Below, one piece after another: positions 25,516 to 35,736 of a stretch of DNA of 64,000 nucleotides. How positions within the stretch are numbered: position 1 is the first letter of the stretch; each line of letters starts with the position of its first letter. Under the pieces are notes generated by a model, which was given only the letters and a program-made list of their open reading frames with translations, was not told where the DNA came from and did not search any database. A program made the translations under genes and the position numbers. Source of the stretch: Prauserella muralis (GTDB taxonomy: Bacteria > Actinomycetota > Actinomycetes > Mycobacteriales > Pseudonocardiaceae); contig NZ_MASW01000007.1 in NCBI RefSeq assembly GCF_003202285.1, positions 372,001-436,000 on the forward strand. The letters are read 5' to 3'.

Positions 25516-26360
25516 GCACGCAGTCCACGGTGTTCCGCAGGGCCCTGGCGCTGCCCCAGGCCCGGATCGGGCTGGTCCTCACGGCGGCGGTGGTGCTGCT
25601 CGCCGTACTCGGGCCGTGGCTCGGCCCCTGGCTCACCGGCCACGAGACCACCGCCTTCGCGGGCAAGCCGTTCCGGCCCGACGGCGCGGCCGGGACCGAC
25701 GGGCTCGGCAGGGACGTGTTCACCCGGTTCCTCGCCGGTGGCGCCACCCTGCTGCTCTACGCCGCGCTCGCCACGGCACTGGGCGTGGTACTGGGCACCG
25801 CGCTGGGCATGGTCGCCGGGTACAGCGGCGGCAGGCTCGACAGCGTCATCATGCGGGGCAACGACGTGCTCCTGTCGTTCCCGCAGCTGGTGTTCGCGCT
25901 GCTGGCGATCGCGATGCTCGGCCCGCAGGGCTGGCTGCTCGTGGTGGTCATCGGCATCACCCACGCGCCGCGCGTCGCGCGCGTGGCGCGGCAGGCGACG
26001 GTCGCGGTCGCCGGCAGCGACTTCATCCGCGCCGCGCAGATGTACGCGATGCCCCGGTGGCGGATCCTGCTGCGCGAGGTGCTGCCCAACATCACCGGCC
26101 CGCTCATGGTGGAGCTGGGCCTGCGGCTGACCTACTCCATCGGCTACGTCGCGTCGCTGTCGTTTCTCGGCCTCGGCGTGCAGCCCCCGGCCGCCGACTG
26201 GGGCCTGATGATCAACGAGAACCGCATCGCGCTCGTCGTGCAGCCGTGGGGCGTGCTGCTGCCGGTGCTGGCGATCGCGGTGCTGACCGTCGGCACCAAC
26301 CTCATCACCGACTCACTGGCGTCCGCGGCGGCGGGCCGGGAGAAGGAGGTCGTGGCGTGA
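25512..26360 (+). CDS. ABC transporter permease, DppC type
   Basis: 282-aa permease, partner of the DppB-type protein. Typical features are GTDGLGRDVFTRFLAGGATL near the N-terminus, the EAA loop (FIRAAQMYAMPRWRILLREV) and the C-terminal SFLGLGVQPPAADWGLMINE that closes most DppC proteins. Six membrane segments are expected. Its ATG overlaps the preceding stop as ATGA, so the two permeases are translationally coupled. Confidence 0.92.
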   Translation: MSTQSTVFRRALALPQARIGLVLTAAVVLLAVLGPWLGPWLTGHETTAFAGKPFRPDGAAGTDGLGRDVFTRFLAGGATLLLYAALATALGVVLGTALGMVAGYSGGRLDSVIMRGNDVLLSFPQLVFALLAIAMLGPQGWLLVVVIGITHAPRVARVARQATVAVAGSDFIRAAQMYAMPRWRILLREVLPNITGPLMVELGLRLTYSIGYVASLSFLGLGVQPPAADWGLMINENRIALVVQPWGVLLPVLAIAVLTVGTNLITDSLASAAAGREKEVVA

Positions 26361-27961
26361 CAACCCAGGTCGCCGTCCGGCACGCGCTCGTCGTGGCGGA
26401 CCTGCGCGTCGAAACGGTCACGGGCACGCCCGTGCTGCGCGGGGTGTCCTACGAGATCGCGCCGGGCGAGGTGCTGGCGCTGGTCGGCGAGTCCGGCTCC
26501 GGCAAGACCACCGCGGGGCTGGCCGCGCTGGGCCACTTCCGGCGCGGCCTGGTGCCCGCGGGCGGCACGGTGACCGCGTGCCCGCGCGACGGGGACCCCG
26601 TGCCGATGCTGGAGCTGGACGAGCGGCAGCGCCGGTCGTTGCGCGGCACCACGGTCGCCTACATCCCGCAGGACCCGGCGCTGTCGCTCAACCCGGCGCT
26701 GCGGGTGGGCAGGCAGATCGCCGAGGTGCTCGAGGCCCACGGTTACGGCGCCTCCGGCGCGGAGCGGGCCGCGCGGGTGGCCGAGGTGCTCACCGAGGTG
26801 GGGCTGCCCGGTGATGAGGCGTACCAGCGGCGCTACCCGCACGAACTCTCCGGCGGGCAGCAGCAGCGCGTGGGCATCGCGATGGCCTTCGCGTGCAGGC
26901 CCAGCGTCGTGGTGCTGGACGAGCCCACCACCGGCCTGGACGTCACCACGCAGACACTGGTGCTGCGCACCGTCGCCCAGCTGACCGCCGAGCACGGCGT
27001 CGCGGCCCTCTACATCACGCACGACCTCGCCGTGGTCGCCTCGATCGCCGACCGGGTCGCGGTGATGCTGGGCGGCGAGATCGTCGAGGCGGGCACCGCC
27101 GAGGAGGTGCTGCGCAGACCGCAGCACACCTACACGCGCGAGCTGATCGACGCGGTCCCCGACCTCGACGGAGGCGGCGAGCAGGCGAGGCGGGCCCCGG
27201 AAGGCTCGGCCACTCCCGCGCTGGCCGTGCGGGAGCTGTCGGTGGCCTTCGGCGGCAGCCCGGTGCTGCGCCACGTCGGCCTGACCGTGGGCGAGGGCGA
27301 ATGCCTGCTGTTGCTCGGCGAGTCCGGGTCGGGCAAGACGACGCTCTCGCGCTGTGTCGCCGGGCTCAACGACCGGTACACGGGCACGGTGGCGCTCGAC
27401 GGGCGGCCACTGGCCGCCTCGACCCGGCGGCGCACCGCCGAGGAGCTGCGGGCCGTGCAGTACGTGTTCCAGAGCCCGTACTCCTCGCTGAACCCGCGCC
27501 GGACGATCGCGCAGTCGGTCGAGGTGCCGCTGGAGATGCTCACCGACCTGGACCGGGCGCAGCGGCGCGAGCGGGTGGCCGCGACGCTGGAGCGGGTGCG
27601 GCTGGACCCGGCGCTCGCGGGCAGGCTGCCGGACCAGCTCTCCGGTGGCGAGCGGCAGCGGGCGGCCATCGCGCGGGCGCTGGTCACCACGCCCAGGGTG
27701 CTGCTGTGCGACGAGGTGACCTCCGCGCTGGACGTCTCGGTGCAGGCCACGATCATCGACCTGCTGTGCGAGCTGCGTGAGGAACTGGGTACGGCGATGC
27801 TGTTCGTCACGCACAACATCGCGCTGGCACGGCACATCGCCGACCGGATCGCCGTGCTGCAGGGTGGCGAGATCGTCGAGTCGGGGCCCGTGGACGAGGT
27901 GCTGACCGACCCGGCGCACCCCTACACGCGGGAACTGCTCGCCAACACACCCCGGATGTGA
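26357..27961 (+). CDS. ABC transporter ATPase, fused DppD-DppF type
   Basis: 534 aa with two ATPase domains in one chain, replacing separate DppD and DppF subunits. Domain 1: Walker A GESGSGKTT, signature LSGGQQQR, Walker B VVVLDEPTTGLD. Domain 2: GESGSGKTT, LSGGERQR, VLLCDEVTSALD. Both end with the oligopeptide-type HTYTRELIDAVP / HPYTRELLANTP segment. In domain 2 the Walker B reads CDEVTSALD instead of DEPTSALD. GTG start follows AAGGAGGT and overlaps the permease stop by four bases. Powers the uptake system encoded by the three preceding genes. Confidence 0.93.
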   Translation: MTTQVAVRHALVVADLRVETVTGTPVLRGVSYEIAPGEVLALVGESGSGKTTAGLAALGHFRRGLVPAGGTVTACPRDGDPVPMLELDERQRRSLRGTTVAYIPQDPALSLNPALRVGRQIAEVLEAHGYGASGAERAARVAEVLTEVGLPGDEAYQRRYPHELSGGQQQRVGIAMAFACRPSVVVLDEPTTGLDVTTQTLVLRTVAQLTAEHGVAALYITHDLAVVASIADRVAVMLGGEIVEAGTAEEVLRRPQHTYTRELIDAVPDLDGGGEQARRAPEGSATPALAVRELSVAFGGSPVLRHVGLTVGEGECLLLLGESGSGKTTLSRCVAGLNDRYTGTVALDGRPLAASTRRRTAEELRAVQYVFQSPYSSLNPRRTIAQSVEVPLEMLTDLDRAQRRERVAATLERVRLDPALAGRLPDQLSGGERQRAAIARALVTTPRVLLCDEVTSALDVSVQATIIDLLCELREELGTAMLFVTHNIALARHIADRIAVLQGGEIVESGPVDEVLTDPAHPYTRELLANTPRM

Positions 27962-29046
27962 TCGTGGACGTGCACGGCACCGTGGCGCCCGGTTTCGAGG
28001 CGGTGCGCGACGTCTTCGCCGGGATCGTCGCGCACGCCCGCGGTGGCGCGGCGTTCTCCGTGGTGCGGCGGGGCGAGACCGTGGTGGAGCTGTGGGGCGG
28101 GCTCGCCGATCCGGATGCGGGTACGCCGTGGGAGCGCAACACGTTGTGCGTGCTGTTCTCCGGCACCAAGGGCGTCGTGGCCGCCGTGGTGGCGGCGCTG
28201 GACGTGCTTGACCCGGAGGCTCCGGTGCGCGCGTACTGGCCGGAGTTCACGGCGGAGGCGACGGTGGGGCAGGTCCTGTCGCACACGGCAGGTCTGCCCT
28301 TTGTGGACGCCGAGCACGACCTGCTGGACACCGCCGTCTGTGCGGCCATGCTGGCGCGGCAGAGTCCCTTGTGGACGCCCGGTTCCCGGGTGGCCTACCA
28401 TCCGCTGACCTACGGCTACCTGGTGGCCGAGCTGCTGCGCCGCACCACGGGACGCGGGGCCGGGGCGCTGGTGCGCGAGGTGCTGGCGCGCCCGCACGAC
28501 CTCGATCTGCACCTGGGCACGCCGCCGGAGCTGGACGCGCGGGTGGCCCGGCTCGTGCGTGCGCCGGACTACCGCATCAGCACGTTCCTCGACGACCCGG
28601 AGCGCAGGCGGATCGTGGAGCGGATGTACGCGGGCCTGCTCGACTCGGACGAGCTGGTGAACTCGGCTCGCTACCGCAGGGCGGAGCTGGCGGCGGCCAG
28701 TGCCACCGGCACGGCACTGTCGATGGCGACCCTGTACGACCTGCTGGCTGCGGGGCACGTCGCGCAGCAGGCCGCGCTGGCGCGGGCGTCGCGGACCTGG
28801 TCGGAGGGCGTGGACGCCCTCAACGACCGGCCGTTGCGCTTCGGGCTGGGCTTCGAGCTGGCGGACCCGATCGGCACCTACGGTCCCGCCGAGGTGGCGT
28901 TCGGGCACTCGGGAGCGGGCGGCGGCAGGCACGGAGCGTGGCCGCAAGCCCAGCTGGGCTTCTCGTTCGTCACCAACGAACTGCGCGCCGAGGACACCGA
29001 CACCAGGGCGGCAACCCTGCTCGCCACCCTGTACGACGCCCTCTGA
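27958..29046 (+). CDS. Serine hydrolase, beta-lactamase/EstB family
   Basis: 362-aa serine hydrolase of the class C beta-lactamase-like family (esterases, D-aminopeptidases). The nucleophile SxxK motif is SGTK in LFSGTKGVVA (about 56-65); the Tyr motif is likely YHPLTYG. GHSGAGGGRHGAWPQ near the C-terminus matches the third conserved box. No signal peptide, so it acts in the cytoplasm, not as a secreted beta-lactamase. GTG overlaps the ATPase stop by four bases. As last gene of the carnitine operon it may release carnitine from imported acylcarnitine or related esters (inference); the substrate is not determinable from sequence. Confidence 0.8.
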   Translation: MIVDVHGTVAPGFEAVRDVFAGIVAHARGGAAFSVVRRGETVVELWGGLADPDAGTPWERNTLCVLFSGTKGVVAAVVAALDVLDPEAPVRAYWPEFTAEATVGQVLSHTAGLPFVDAEHDLLDTAVCAAMLARQSPLWTPGSRVAYHPLTYGYLVAELLRRTTGRGAGALVREVLARPHDLDLHLGTPPELDARVARLVRAPDYRISTFLDDPERRRIVERMYAGLLDSDELVNSARYRRAELAAASATGTALSMATLYDLLAAGHVAQQAALARASRTWSEGVDALNDRPLRFGLGFELADPIGTYGPAEVAFGHSGAGGGRHGAWPQAQLGFSFVTNELRAEDTDTRAATLLATLYDAL

Positions 29047-29050
29047 CCTC

Positions 29051-29295
29051 GAGTCCTGCACTCAAGCCCGCGAGTCCTGCACTCAAGCCCGCGAGTCCTG
29101 CATTCAAGCCCGCGAGTTCTGCACTCAGGATCGCGAGTTCTGCACTCAGGAGCGCCGTAGCGGACGCACCGCAAAGCCGCACCGCGCGGGCAGCACGGAC
29201 GCGAAGGCGCGACTCGCGGGTCTGACCGCAGAACTCGCGGGTCTGACCGCAGGACTCGCGGGTCTGAATGCAGGACTCGCGGGTCCGCGGGTCAG
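29051..29295. repeat. Inverted array of 21-bp repeats between convergent operons
   Basis: Five copies of a 21-bp unit (consensus GAGTCCTGCACTCAAGCCCGC) begin at 29051, 29072, 29093, 29114 and 29135. After about 55 unrelated bases, four copies of the same unit in reverse orientation follow, with ACTC cores at 29212, 29233, 29254 and 29275. All spacings are exactly 21 bp. The array fills the gap between the carnitine operon and sufT and reaches the sufT stop codon. It can fold into a very long stem and probably stops transcription from both sides. Confidence 0.9.
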
Positions 29296-29699
29296 ACCGT
29301 GAAGCCGAGGGCTCGCAGTTGCTCGCGGCCGTCCTCGGTGATCTTCTCCGGGCCCCACGGCGGCATCCAGACCCAGTTGATCCGGAAGTCCTTGACGACC
29401 CCGGCGCCGCCGGTGAGCACCGACGCCGTCTGGTCCTCGATCACGTCGGTCAGCGGGCACGCCGCCGACGTCAGGGTCATGTCGATGGTCGCCGTGTTGT
29501 CCTGCTCCACCCGGATGTCGTAGACGAGCCCGAGGTCGACCACGTTGATGCCGAGCTCGGGGTCGACCACGTCGCGCATGGCCTCCTCGACGTCCTCGAT
29601 CCTGGCGACCTCGCCCGCCGACGGCTGGGTCTGCTCCGGCAGGTCGGCGGCGGTGCGGCCCTCGCGGTGCTCCGGCGTCTCGGTTTCGGTCTCACTCAT
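29292..29699 (-). CDS. sufT: SufT, DUF59/MIP18-family iron-sulfur assembly factor
   Basis: 135 aa: an acidic N-terminal tail (about 1-35) followed by a DUF59/PaaD-like domain with VEEAMRDVVDPELGINVVDLG, MTLTSAACPLTDVIEDQ and WVWMPPWGPEKITEDGREQL. DUF59 proteins at the end of suf operons help deliver or mature Fe-S clusters. The single cysteine in AACPLT is the family's conserved one. ATG overlaps the sufU stop as ATGA. The same gene is last in the mycobacterial suf operon (Rv1466). The stop codon lies inside the 21-bp repeat array. Confidence 0.92.
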   Translation of the reverse strand: MSETETETPEHREGRTAADLPEQTQPSAGEVARIEDVEEAMRDVVDPELGINVVDLGLVYDIRVEQDNTATIDMTLTSAACPLTDVIEDQTASVLTGGAGVVKDFRINWVWMPPWGPEKITEDGREQLRALGFTV

Positions 29700-30150
29700 G
29701 ATGCTTCCACCTCGTCGTTCGTCGACGTCCGGCCCACGGCGTCCTTGAACGCCATCCAGCCGAGCAACGCGCACTTCACTCTCGCAGGGTATTTCGCCAC
29801 CCCGGCGAACGCGACCCCGTCCTCCAGCACGTCCTCGTCCGGCTCGACCTGGCCACGCCCCTGCATCAGCTCGACGAAGGCGTCCATCGTCGCGAACGCC
29901 TCCTCGACGCTGTGCCCGACCACGAGATCGGTCAGCACCGACGTCGAGGCCTGGCTGATCGAGCAGCCCTGCCCCTCGTAGGACACGTCGGCGACCTTGC
30001 CGTCGGACAGCTTCACCCGCAGCGTCACCTCGTCGCCACAGGTCGGGTTCACCTGGAACGACTCGCCGTCGTAGGGCTCCCGCAGGCCGCGCCGGTGCGG
30101 GTTCTTGTAGTGGTCCAGGATGATCTCCTGGTACATGCTGCCCAGATCCA

Positions 30151-30151
<1 letters not shown>
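29696..30151 (-). CDS. sufU: SufU, zinc-dependent sulfurtransferase
   Basis: 151-aa SufU protein. It accepts persulfide sulfur from the cysteine desulfurase SufS and passes it to the SufBCD scaffold. Conserved cysteines are in NPTCGDEV, GQGCSISQAS and RVKCALLGW, with the SufU-type insertion between the second and third that separates it from IscU. Start MDLGSMYQEIILDHYKNP is typical. The ATG overlaps the sufS stop as ATGA. Confidence 0.93.
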
Positions 30152-32224
<2,073 letters not shown>

Positions 32225-32266
32225 GCCTCTTCGTTTCTCTCGTCAGTTCAGGTTCGGGTGGTGGCT

Positions 32267-33442
32267 TCAGACGCCGACGGCCTGCAGTTCCGCCTCGATC
32301 GCGGCCTCGAGACGCTCGCGCACCTCGGGGATGTCGATCTTCATGAGGATCTCGTGGAAGAACCCGCGCACGACCAGCCTGCGCGCCTGCTCCTCCGCGA
32401 TGCCCCGCGACTGCAGGTAGAACAACTGCTCGTCGTCGAACCTTCCCGTCGCGCTCGCGTGCCCGGCGCCGGTGATCTCGCCGGTCTCGATCTCCAGGTT
32501 GGGCACCGAGTCCGCCCGCGCGCCCTCGGTGAGCACCAGGTTGCGGTTGAGCTCGAAGGTCTCGGTGGCCTCGGCGGCCGCGCGGATCAGCACGTCGCCG
32601 ATCCAGACCGAATGGGCGCCGTCACCCTGCAGCGCGCCCTTGTACAGCACGTTCGACTTGCAGTGCGGCACGGCGTGGTCGACGAACAGCCGGTGCTCCT
32701 GGTGCTGGCCCGCGTCGGCGAAGTGCAGGCCCAGCATCTCGACGTCGCCACCGGGCTCGGCGAACGTGGCCGTCGGGCTCACGCGCACCAGGTCGCCGCC
32801 GAGGGTGACCACGATGTGCTTGAGCTTGGCGTCGCGGCCCAGCCGCAGGTGCTGCTCGGAGACGTGCACCGCGTCGTCGGCCCAGTCCTGCACGCTCACC
32901 ACGGTGAGCTGGGCGCCGTCGCCGAGCACGAACTCGACGTTGTCGGCGTAGGTGCCCGAGCCGACGTGGTCGAGCACGATCGCCGCCTCGGCGAACGCCT
33001 CGGCGCGCACCTGGACATGCCCGTAGGCGGTCTTGCCCTCCCCGGGACCGTGCAGCCGGACCACGGTCGGCGCCGACGCCTTCGTCTCCGTGGGCACCGT
33101 CACCAGCGTGGCCTTCTCGAAGGAGGAGTAGGCCTGCGCGGCGATGCGGTCGCTCGGCCTGCCGGCCGCACCGATCCGCTCGTCGTCGCGCCCCACGGTC
33201 TCCACGCGAACCTCGGGCGCGGGCTCGGCGTCGATCTCGATCTCGCCGGTGGCGGGCGCGGAGCCGTCGTGCAGGCCCCGCAGCCGCTTCATCGGCGTGA
33301 ACCGCCAGTTCTCCTCCCGCCCGCTCGGGACCTCGAAGGCCTCGACGTCGTAGGAGGAGAACCGCTCGCCGCGGGAGGCCGCCGGAACGGTGGCCTCCGC
33401 GGCAGCGGCTGTGCTGGCAACGTTGTCGTCCGTCACCGTCAT
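32267..33442 (-). CDS. sufD: Fe-S assembly scaffold protein SufD
   Basis: 391 aa; beta-helix SufB/D family. The C-terminal SHATGRFDDEQLFYLQSRGI-type segment (AGHASATGRFDDEQLFYL) and the final RGFFHEILMKIDIPEVRERL identify it as SufD rather than SufB. Together with SufB and SufC it builds [4Fe-4S] clusters. It starts one base after the sufB stop, so translation is coupled. It lacks any extra domain. Confidence 0.94.
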   Translation of the reverse strand: MTVTDDNVASTAAAAEATVPAASRGERFSSYDVEAFEVPSGREENWRFTPMKRLRGLHDGSAPATGEIEIDAEPAPEVRVETVGRDDERIGAAGRPSDRIAAQAYSSFEKATLVTVPTETKASAPTVVRLHGPGEGKTAYGHVQVRAEAFAEAAIVLDHVGSGTYADNVEFVLGDGAQLTVVSVQDWADDAVHVSEQHLRLGRDAKLKHIVVTLGGDLVRVSPTATFAEPGGDVEMLGLHFADAGQHQEHRLFVDHAVPHCKSNVLYKGALQGDGAHSVWIGDVLIRAAAEATETFELNRNLVLTEGARADSVPNLEIETGEITGAGHASATGRFDDEQLFYLQSRGIAEEQARRLVVRGFFHEILMKIDIPEVRERLEAAIEAELQAVGV

Positions 33443-33443
33443 G

Positions 33444-34892
33444 TCAGCCGACGGCTCCTTCCATCTGCAGTTCGATCAGCCGGTTCAGCTCGAGCGCGTA
33501 CTCCATCGGCAGCTCCCGCGCGATGGGCTCGACGAACCCGCGCACCACCATCGCCATCGCCTCGTCCTCGGTGAGGCCGCGCGACATGAGGTAGAACAGC
33601 TGGTCCTCGCTGACCTTGGACACCGTGGCCTCGTGGCCCATCGACACGTCGTCGTTGCGGATGTCGACGTAGGGATAGGTGTCCGAGCGCGAGATGGTGT
33701 CCACCAGCAGCGCGTCGCACTTCACCGTCGAGCGCGAGTGGTGCGCCCGCTTGGCCACCTTCACCAGGCCGCGGTAGGAGGTGCGGCCCCCGCCGCGCGC
33801 CACCGACTTCGACACGATCGTCGAGGAGGTGTGCGGCGCGAGGTGCTCCATCTTGGCGCCGGCGTCCTGGTGCTGGCCCTCGCCCGCGAACGCGACCGAC
33901 AGCACCTCGCCCTTGGCGTGCTCGCCCATCAGGAACACCGACGGGTACTTCATGGTGACCTTGGAGCCGATGTTGCCGTCGATCCACTCCATGGTCGCGC
34001 CCTCTTCGGCCTTGGCGCGCTTGGTGACCAGGTTGTAGACGTTGTTCGACCAGTTCTGGATCGTCGTGTAGCGGCAGCGGCCGCCCTTCTTCACGATGAT
34101 CTCCACGACGGCCGAGTGCAGCGAGTCCGACTTGTAGATCGGCGCGGTGCAGCCCTCGACGTAGTGCACGTAGGCGCCCTCGTCGACGATGATCAGCGTC
34201 CGCTCGAACTGGCCCATGTTCTCGGTGTTGATCCGGAAGTAGGCCTGCAGCGGGATGTCGACGTGCACGCCCGGCGGCACGTAGATGAAGGAGCCTCCCG
34301 ACCACACGGCGGTGTTCAGCGCGGAGAACTTGTTGTCACCGGCGGGGATCACCGAGCCGAAGTACTCCTTGAACAGCTCGGGGTGCTCGCGCAGGCCGGT
34401 GTCGGTGTCGAGGAACAGCACGCCCTGCTTCTCCAGGTCCTCGCGGATCTGGTGGTAGACGACCTCGGACTCGTACTGCGCGGCGACACCGGCGATGAGG
34501 CGCTGCTTCTCCGCCTCGGGGATGCCGAGCTTGTCGTAGGTGCTCTTGATGTCCGCCGGCAGCTCGTCCCAGCTCGTGGCCTGCTTCTCCGTCGAACGCA
34601 CGAAGTACTTGATGTTGTCGAAGTCGATGCCCGACAGGTCGGCGCCCCAGTTCGGCATCGGCTTGCGCTCGAAGAGCTTCAGCGCCTTCAGGCGCGCCTC
34701 GCGCATCCACTCCGGCTCGGACTTCTTCTCGGAGATGTCCGTGACGACGTCCTCGTTGAGCCCGCGCCGGGCACCGGCGCCCGCGGTGTCCGGGTCGGCC
34801 CAGCCGAAGGCGTACTTGCCCAGGGAGTCGATGGTCTCTTCCTGGGTCAGTGGCGCCGTGGTGGGATTGCGCTGCTCGGCAGCGGCAGTCAT
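33444..34892 (-). CDS. sufB: Fe-S assembly scaffold protein SufB
   Basis: 482-aa core scaffold with [59 protein letters not shown] (with the functionally important cysteine) and [20 protein letters not shown]. The length is that of a normal SufB: no intein is present, unlike several mycobacterial orthologues that carry one. The start ATG overlaps the sufR stop as ATGA. Confidence 0.96.
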   Translation of the reverse strand: MTAAAEQRNPTTAPLTQEETIDSLGKYAFGWADPDTAGAGARRGLNEDVVTDISEKKSEPEWMREARLKALKLFERKPMPNWGADLSGIDFDNIKYFVRSTEKQATSWDELPADIKSTYDKLGIPEAEKQRLIAGVAAQYESEVVYHQIREDLEKQGVLFLDTDTGLREHPELFKEYFGSVIPAGDNKFSALNTAVWSGGSFIYVPPGVHVDIPLQAYFRINTENMGQFERTLIIVDEGAYVHYVEGCTAPIYKSDSLHSAVVEIIVKKGGRCRYTTIQNWSNNVYNLVTKRAKAEEGATMEWIDGNIGSKVTMKYPSVFLMGEHAKGEVLSVAFAGEGQHQDAGAKMEHLAPHTSSTIVSKSVARGGGRTSYRGLVKVAKRAHHSRSTVKCDALLVDTISRSDTYPYVDIRNDDVSMGHEATVSKVSEDQLFYLMSRGLTEDEAMAMVVRGFVEPIARELPMEYALELNRLIELQMEGAVG

Positions 34893-35641
34893 GCGGTAGT
34901 CCCTCCATCCGGAGTTCGTGCTTCGTTACCCGACGTGTCGGCGGGCACGTGCGTGGTGCACGCGGCGTCGCCGCGCGCGATGGTCGCCAGTCTCTGCACG
35001 TGCGTGCCGAGCAACCTGGCGAATGCCTCGGTCTCCGCCTCGCACAGCTGCGGGAACTCCGCTGCGACGTGCGCGACCGGGCAGTGGTGCTGGCAGAGCT
35101 GCTCGCCGGAGCCGACCTGTCGGGTCGACGCAGCGTAGCCCTCCCTGGTCAGGACCGTGGCCAGGGCCTCGGCCCTCGATGCAGGCTCGCCCTCACGGGT
35201 GACCGCCTCGCGGTACGGCTCGACGAGCGAGGCGACTCTGCGCTCGGCGAACGCCCGCACCGCGTCCTCGCCCGCGTGCTCGGCGAGGAACCGGACGGCG
35301 GCGACGGCGAGGTCGTCGTAGGCGTGGCCGAACCGCGCCCTGCCCTGCTCGGTGAGCAGGAAGAGCTTGGCGGGCCGTCCCCGGCCGCGTGGCCCGCGAC
35401 GGGGTGCCTCCCTCGTCTCCGCCTCGTGGTCGGCGAGCAGCACATCGAGATGCCTGCGCACCGCCGTCGGGCTGATACCCAGCTGCTCGGCGACCGCGAC
35501 CGCCGTCATCGGCCCCTGCTCCAGCAGCAGCCGAGCGACCTCGTGACGCGTGCGGCCCTCGGCCGTCACCTGGGCAGGGACGCCCGCGGCAGCGGGCGGC
35601 TGGGTGCCGCCGTGCTGGTCGAGAGCGTCCTTCTTTTTCAC
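34889..35641 (-). CDS. sufR: SufR, Fe-S-cluster-containing repressor of the suf operon
   Basis: 250 aa. Winged helix-turn-helix (about 20-85, [20 protein letters not shown] then [19 protein letters not shown]) and a C-terminal effector domain with cysteines [20 protein letters not shown] that match the cluster-binding set of SufR. With a [4Fe-4S] cluster the protein represses its own operon; loss of the cluster derepresses it. I chose the GTG at 35641 (MKKKDALDQ); there is no Shine-Dalgarno sequence, and upstream codons are also open, so the start is uncertain. The operator candidate at 35638-35652 covers this start. Confidence 0.9.
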   Translation of the reverse strand: MKKKDALDQHGGTQPPAAAGVPAQVTAEGRTRHEVARLLLEQGPMTAVAVAEQLGISPTAVRRHLDVLLADHEAETREAPRRGPRGRGRPAKLFLLTEQGRARFGHAYDDLAVAAVRFLAEHAGEDAVRAFAERRVASLVEPYREAVTREGEPASRAEALATVLTREGYAASTRQVGSGEQLCQHHCPVAHVAAEFPQLCEAETEAFARLLGTHVQRLATIARGDAACTTHVPADTSGNEARTPDGGTTA

Positions 35642-35652
35642 AACATAAGTGT
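35638..35652 (-). promoter_or_regulatory. SufR operator
   Basis: On the minus strand it reads ACACT-TATGT-TGTGA, the inverted-repeat pattern ACACT-N5-TGTGA that I recall as the mycobacterial SufR site. It overlaps the proposed sufR GTG codon, so repression and initiation would collide. Confidence 0.65.
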
Positions 35653-35736
35653 GTCGTATTTCGGCCGCGACAGCAAAGCACCACGAAAACCGAGTGACCG
35701 GACTCACGTCCGAGGGGTTGTCGATACGCTTCGCTC

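Noticed and set aside
27958-29046. Secreted beta-lactamase giving antibiotic resistance
   Set aside because: SxxK is present but there is no signal peptide, and the gene is embedded in a catabolic operon. An esterase-like role is more likely.
29051-29295. CRISPR array
   Set aside because: Units are 21 bp, directly adjacent with no spacers, and half are inverted; there are no cas genes.
29047-29302. Small repetitive protein (ESCTQAR-like or ALKPASP-like repeats)
   Set aside because: The 21-bp period keeps all frames open, so the reading is an artefact. No ribosome site, and the array is inverted halfway.
33444-34892. Intein in SufB
   Set aside because: Mycobacterial SufB can carry one, but this protein is full length and continuous, with no extra block.
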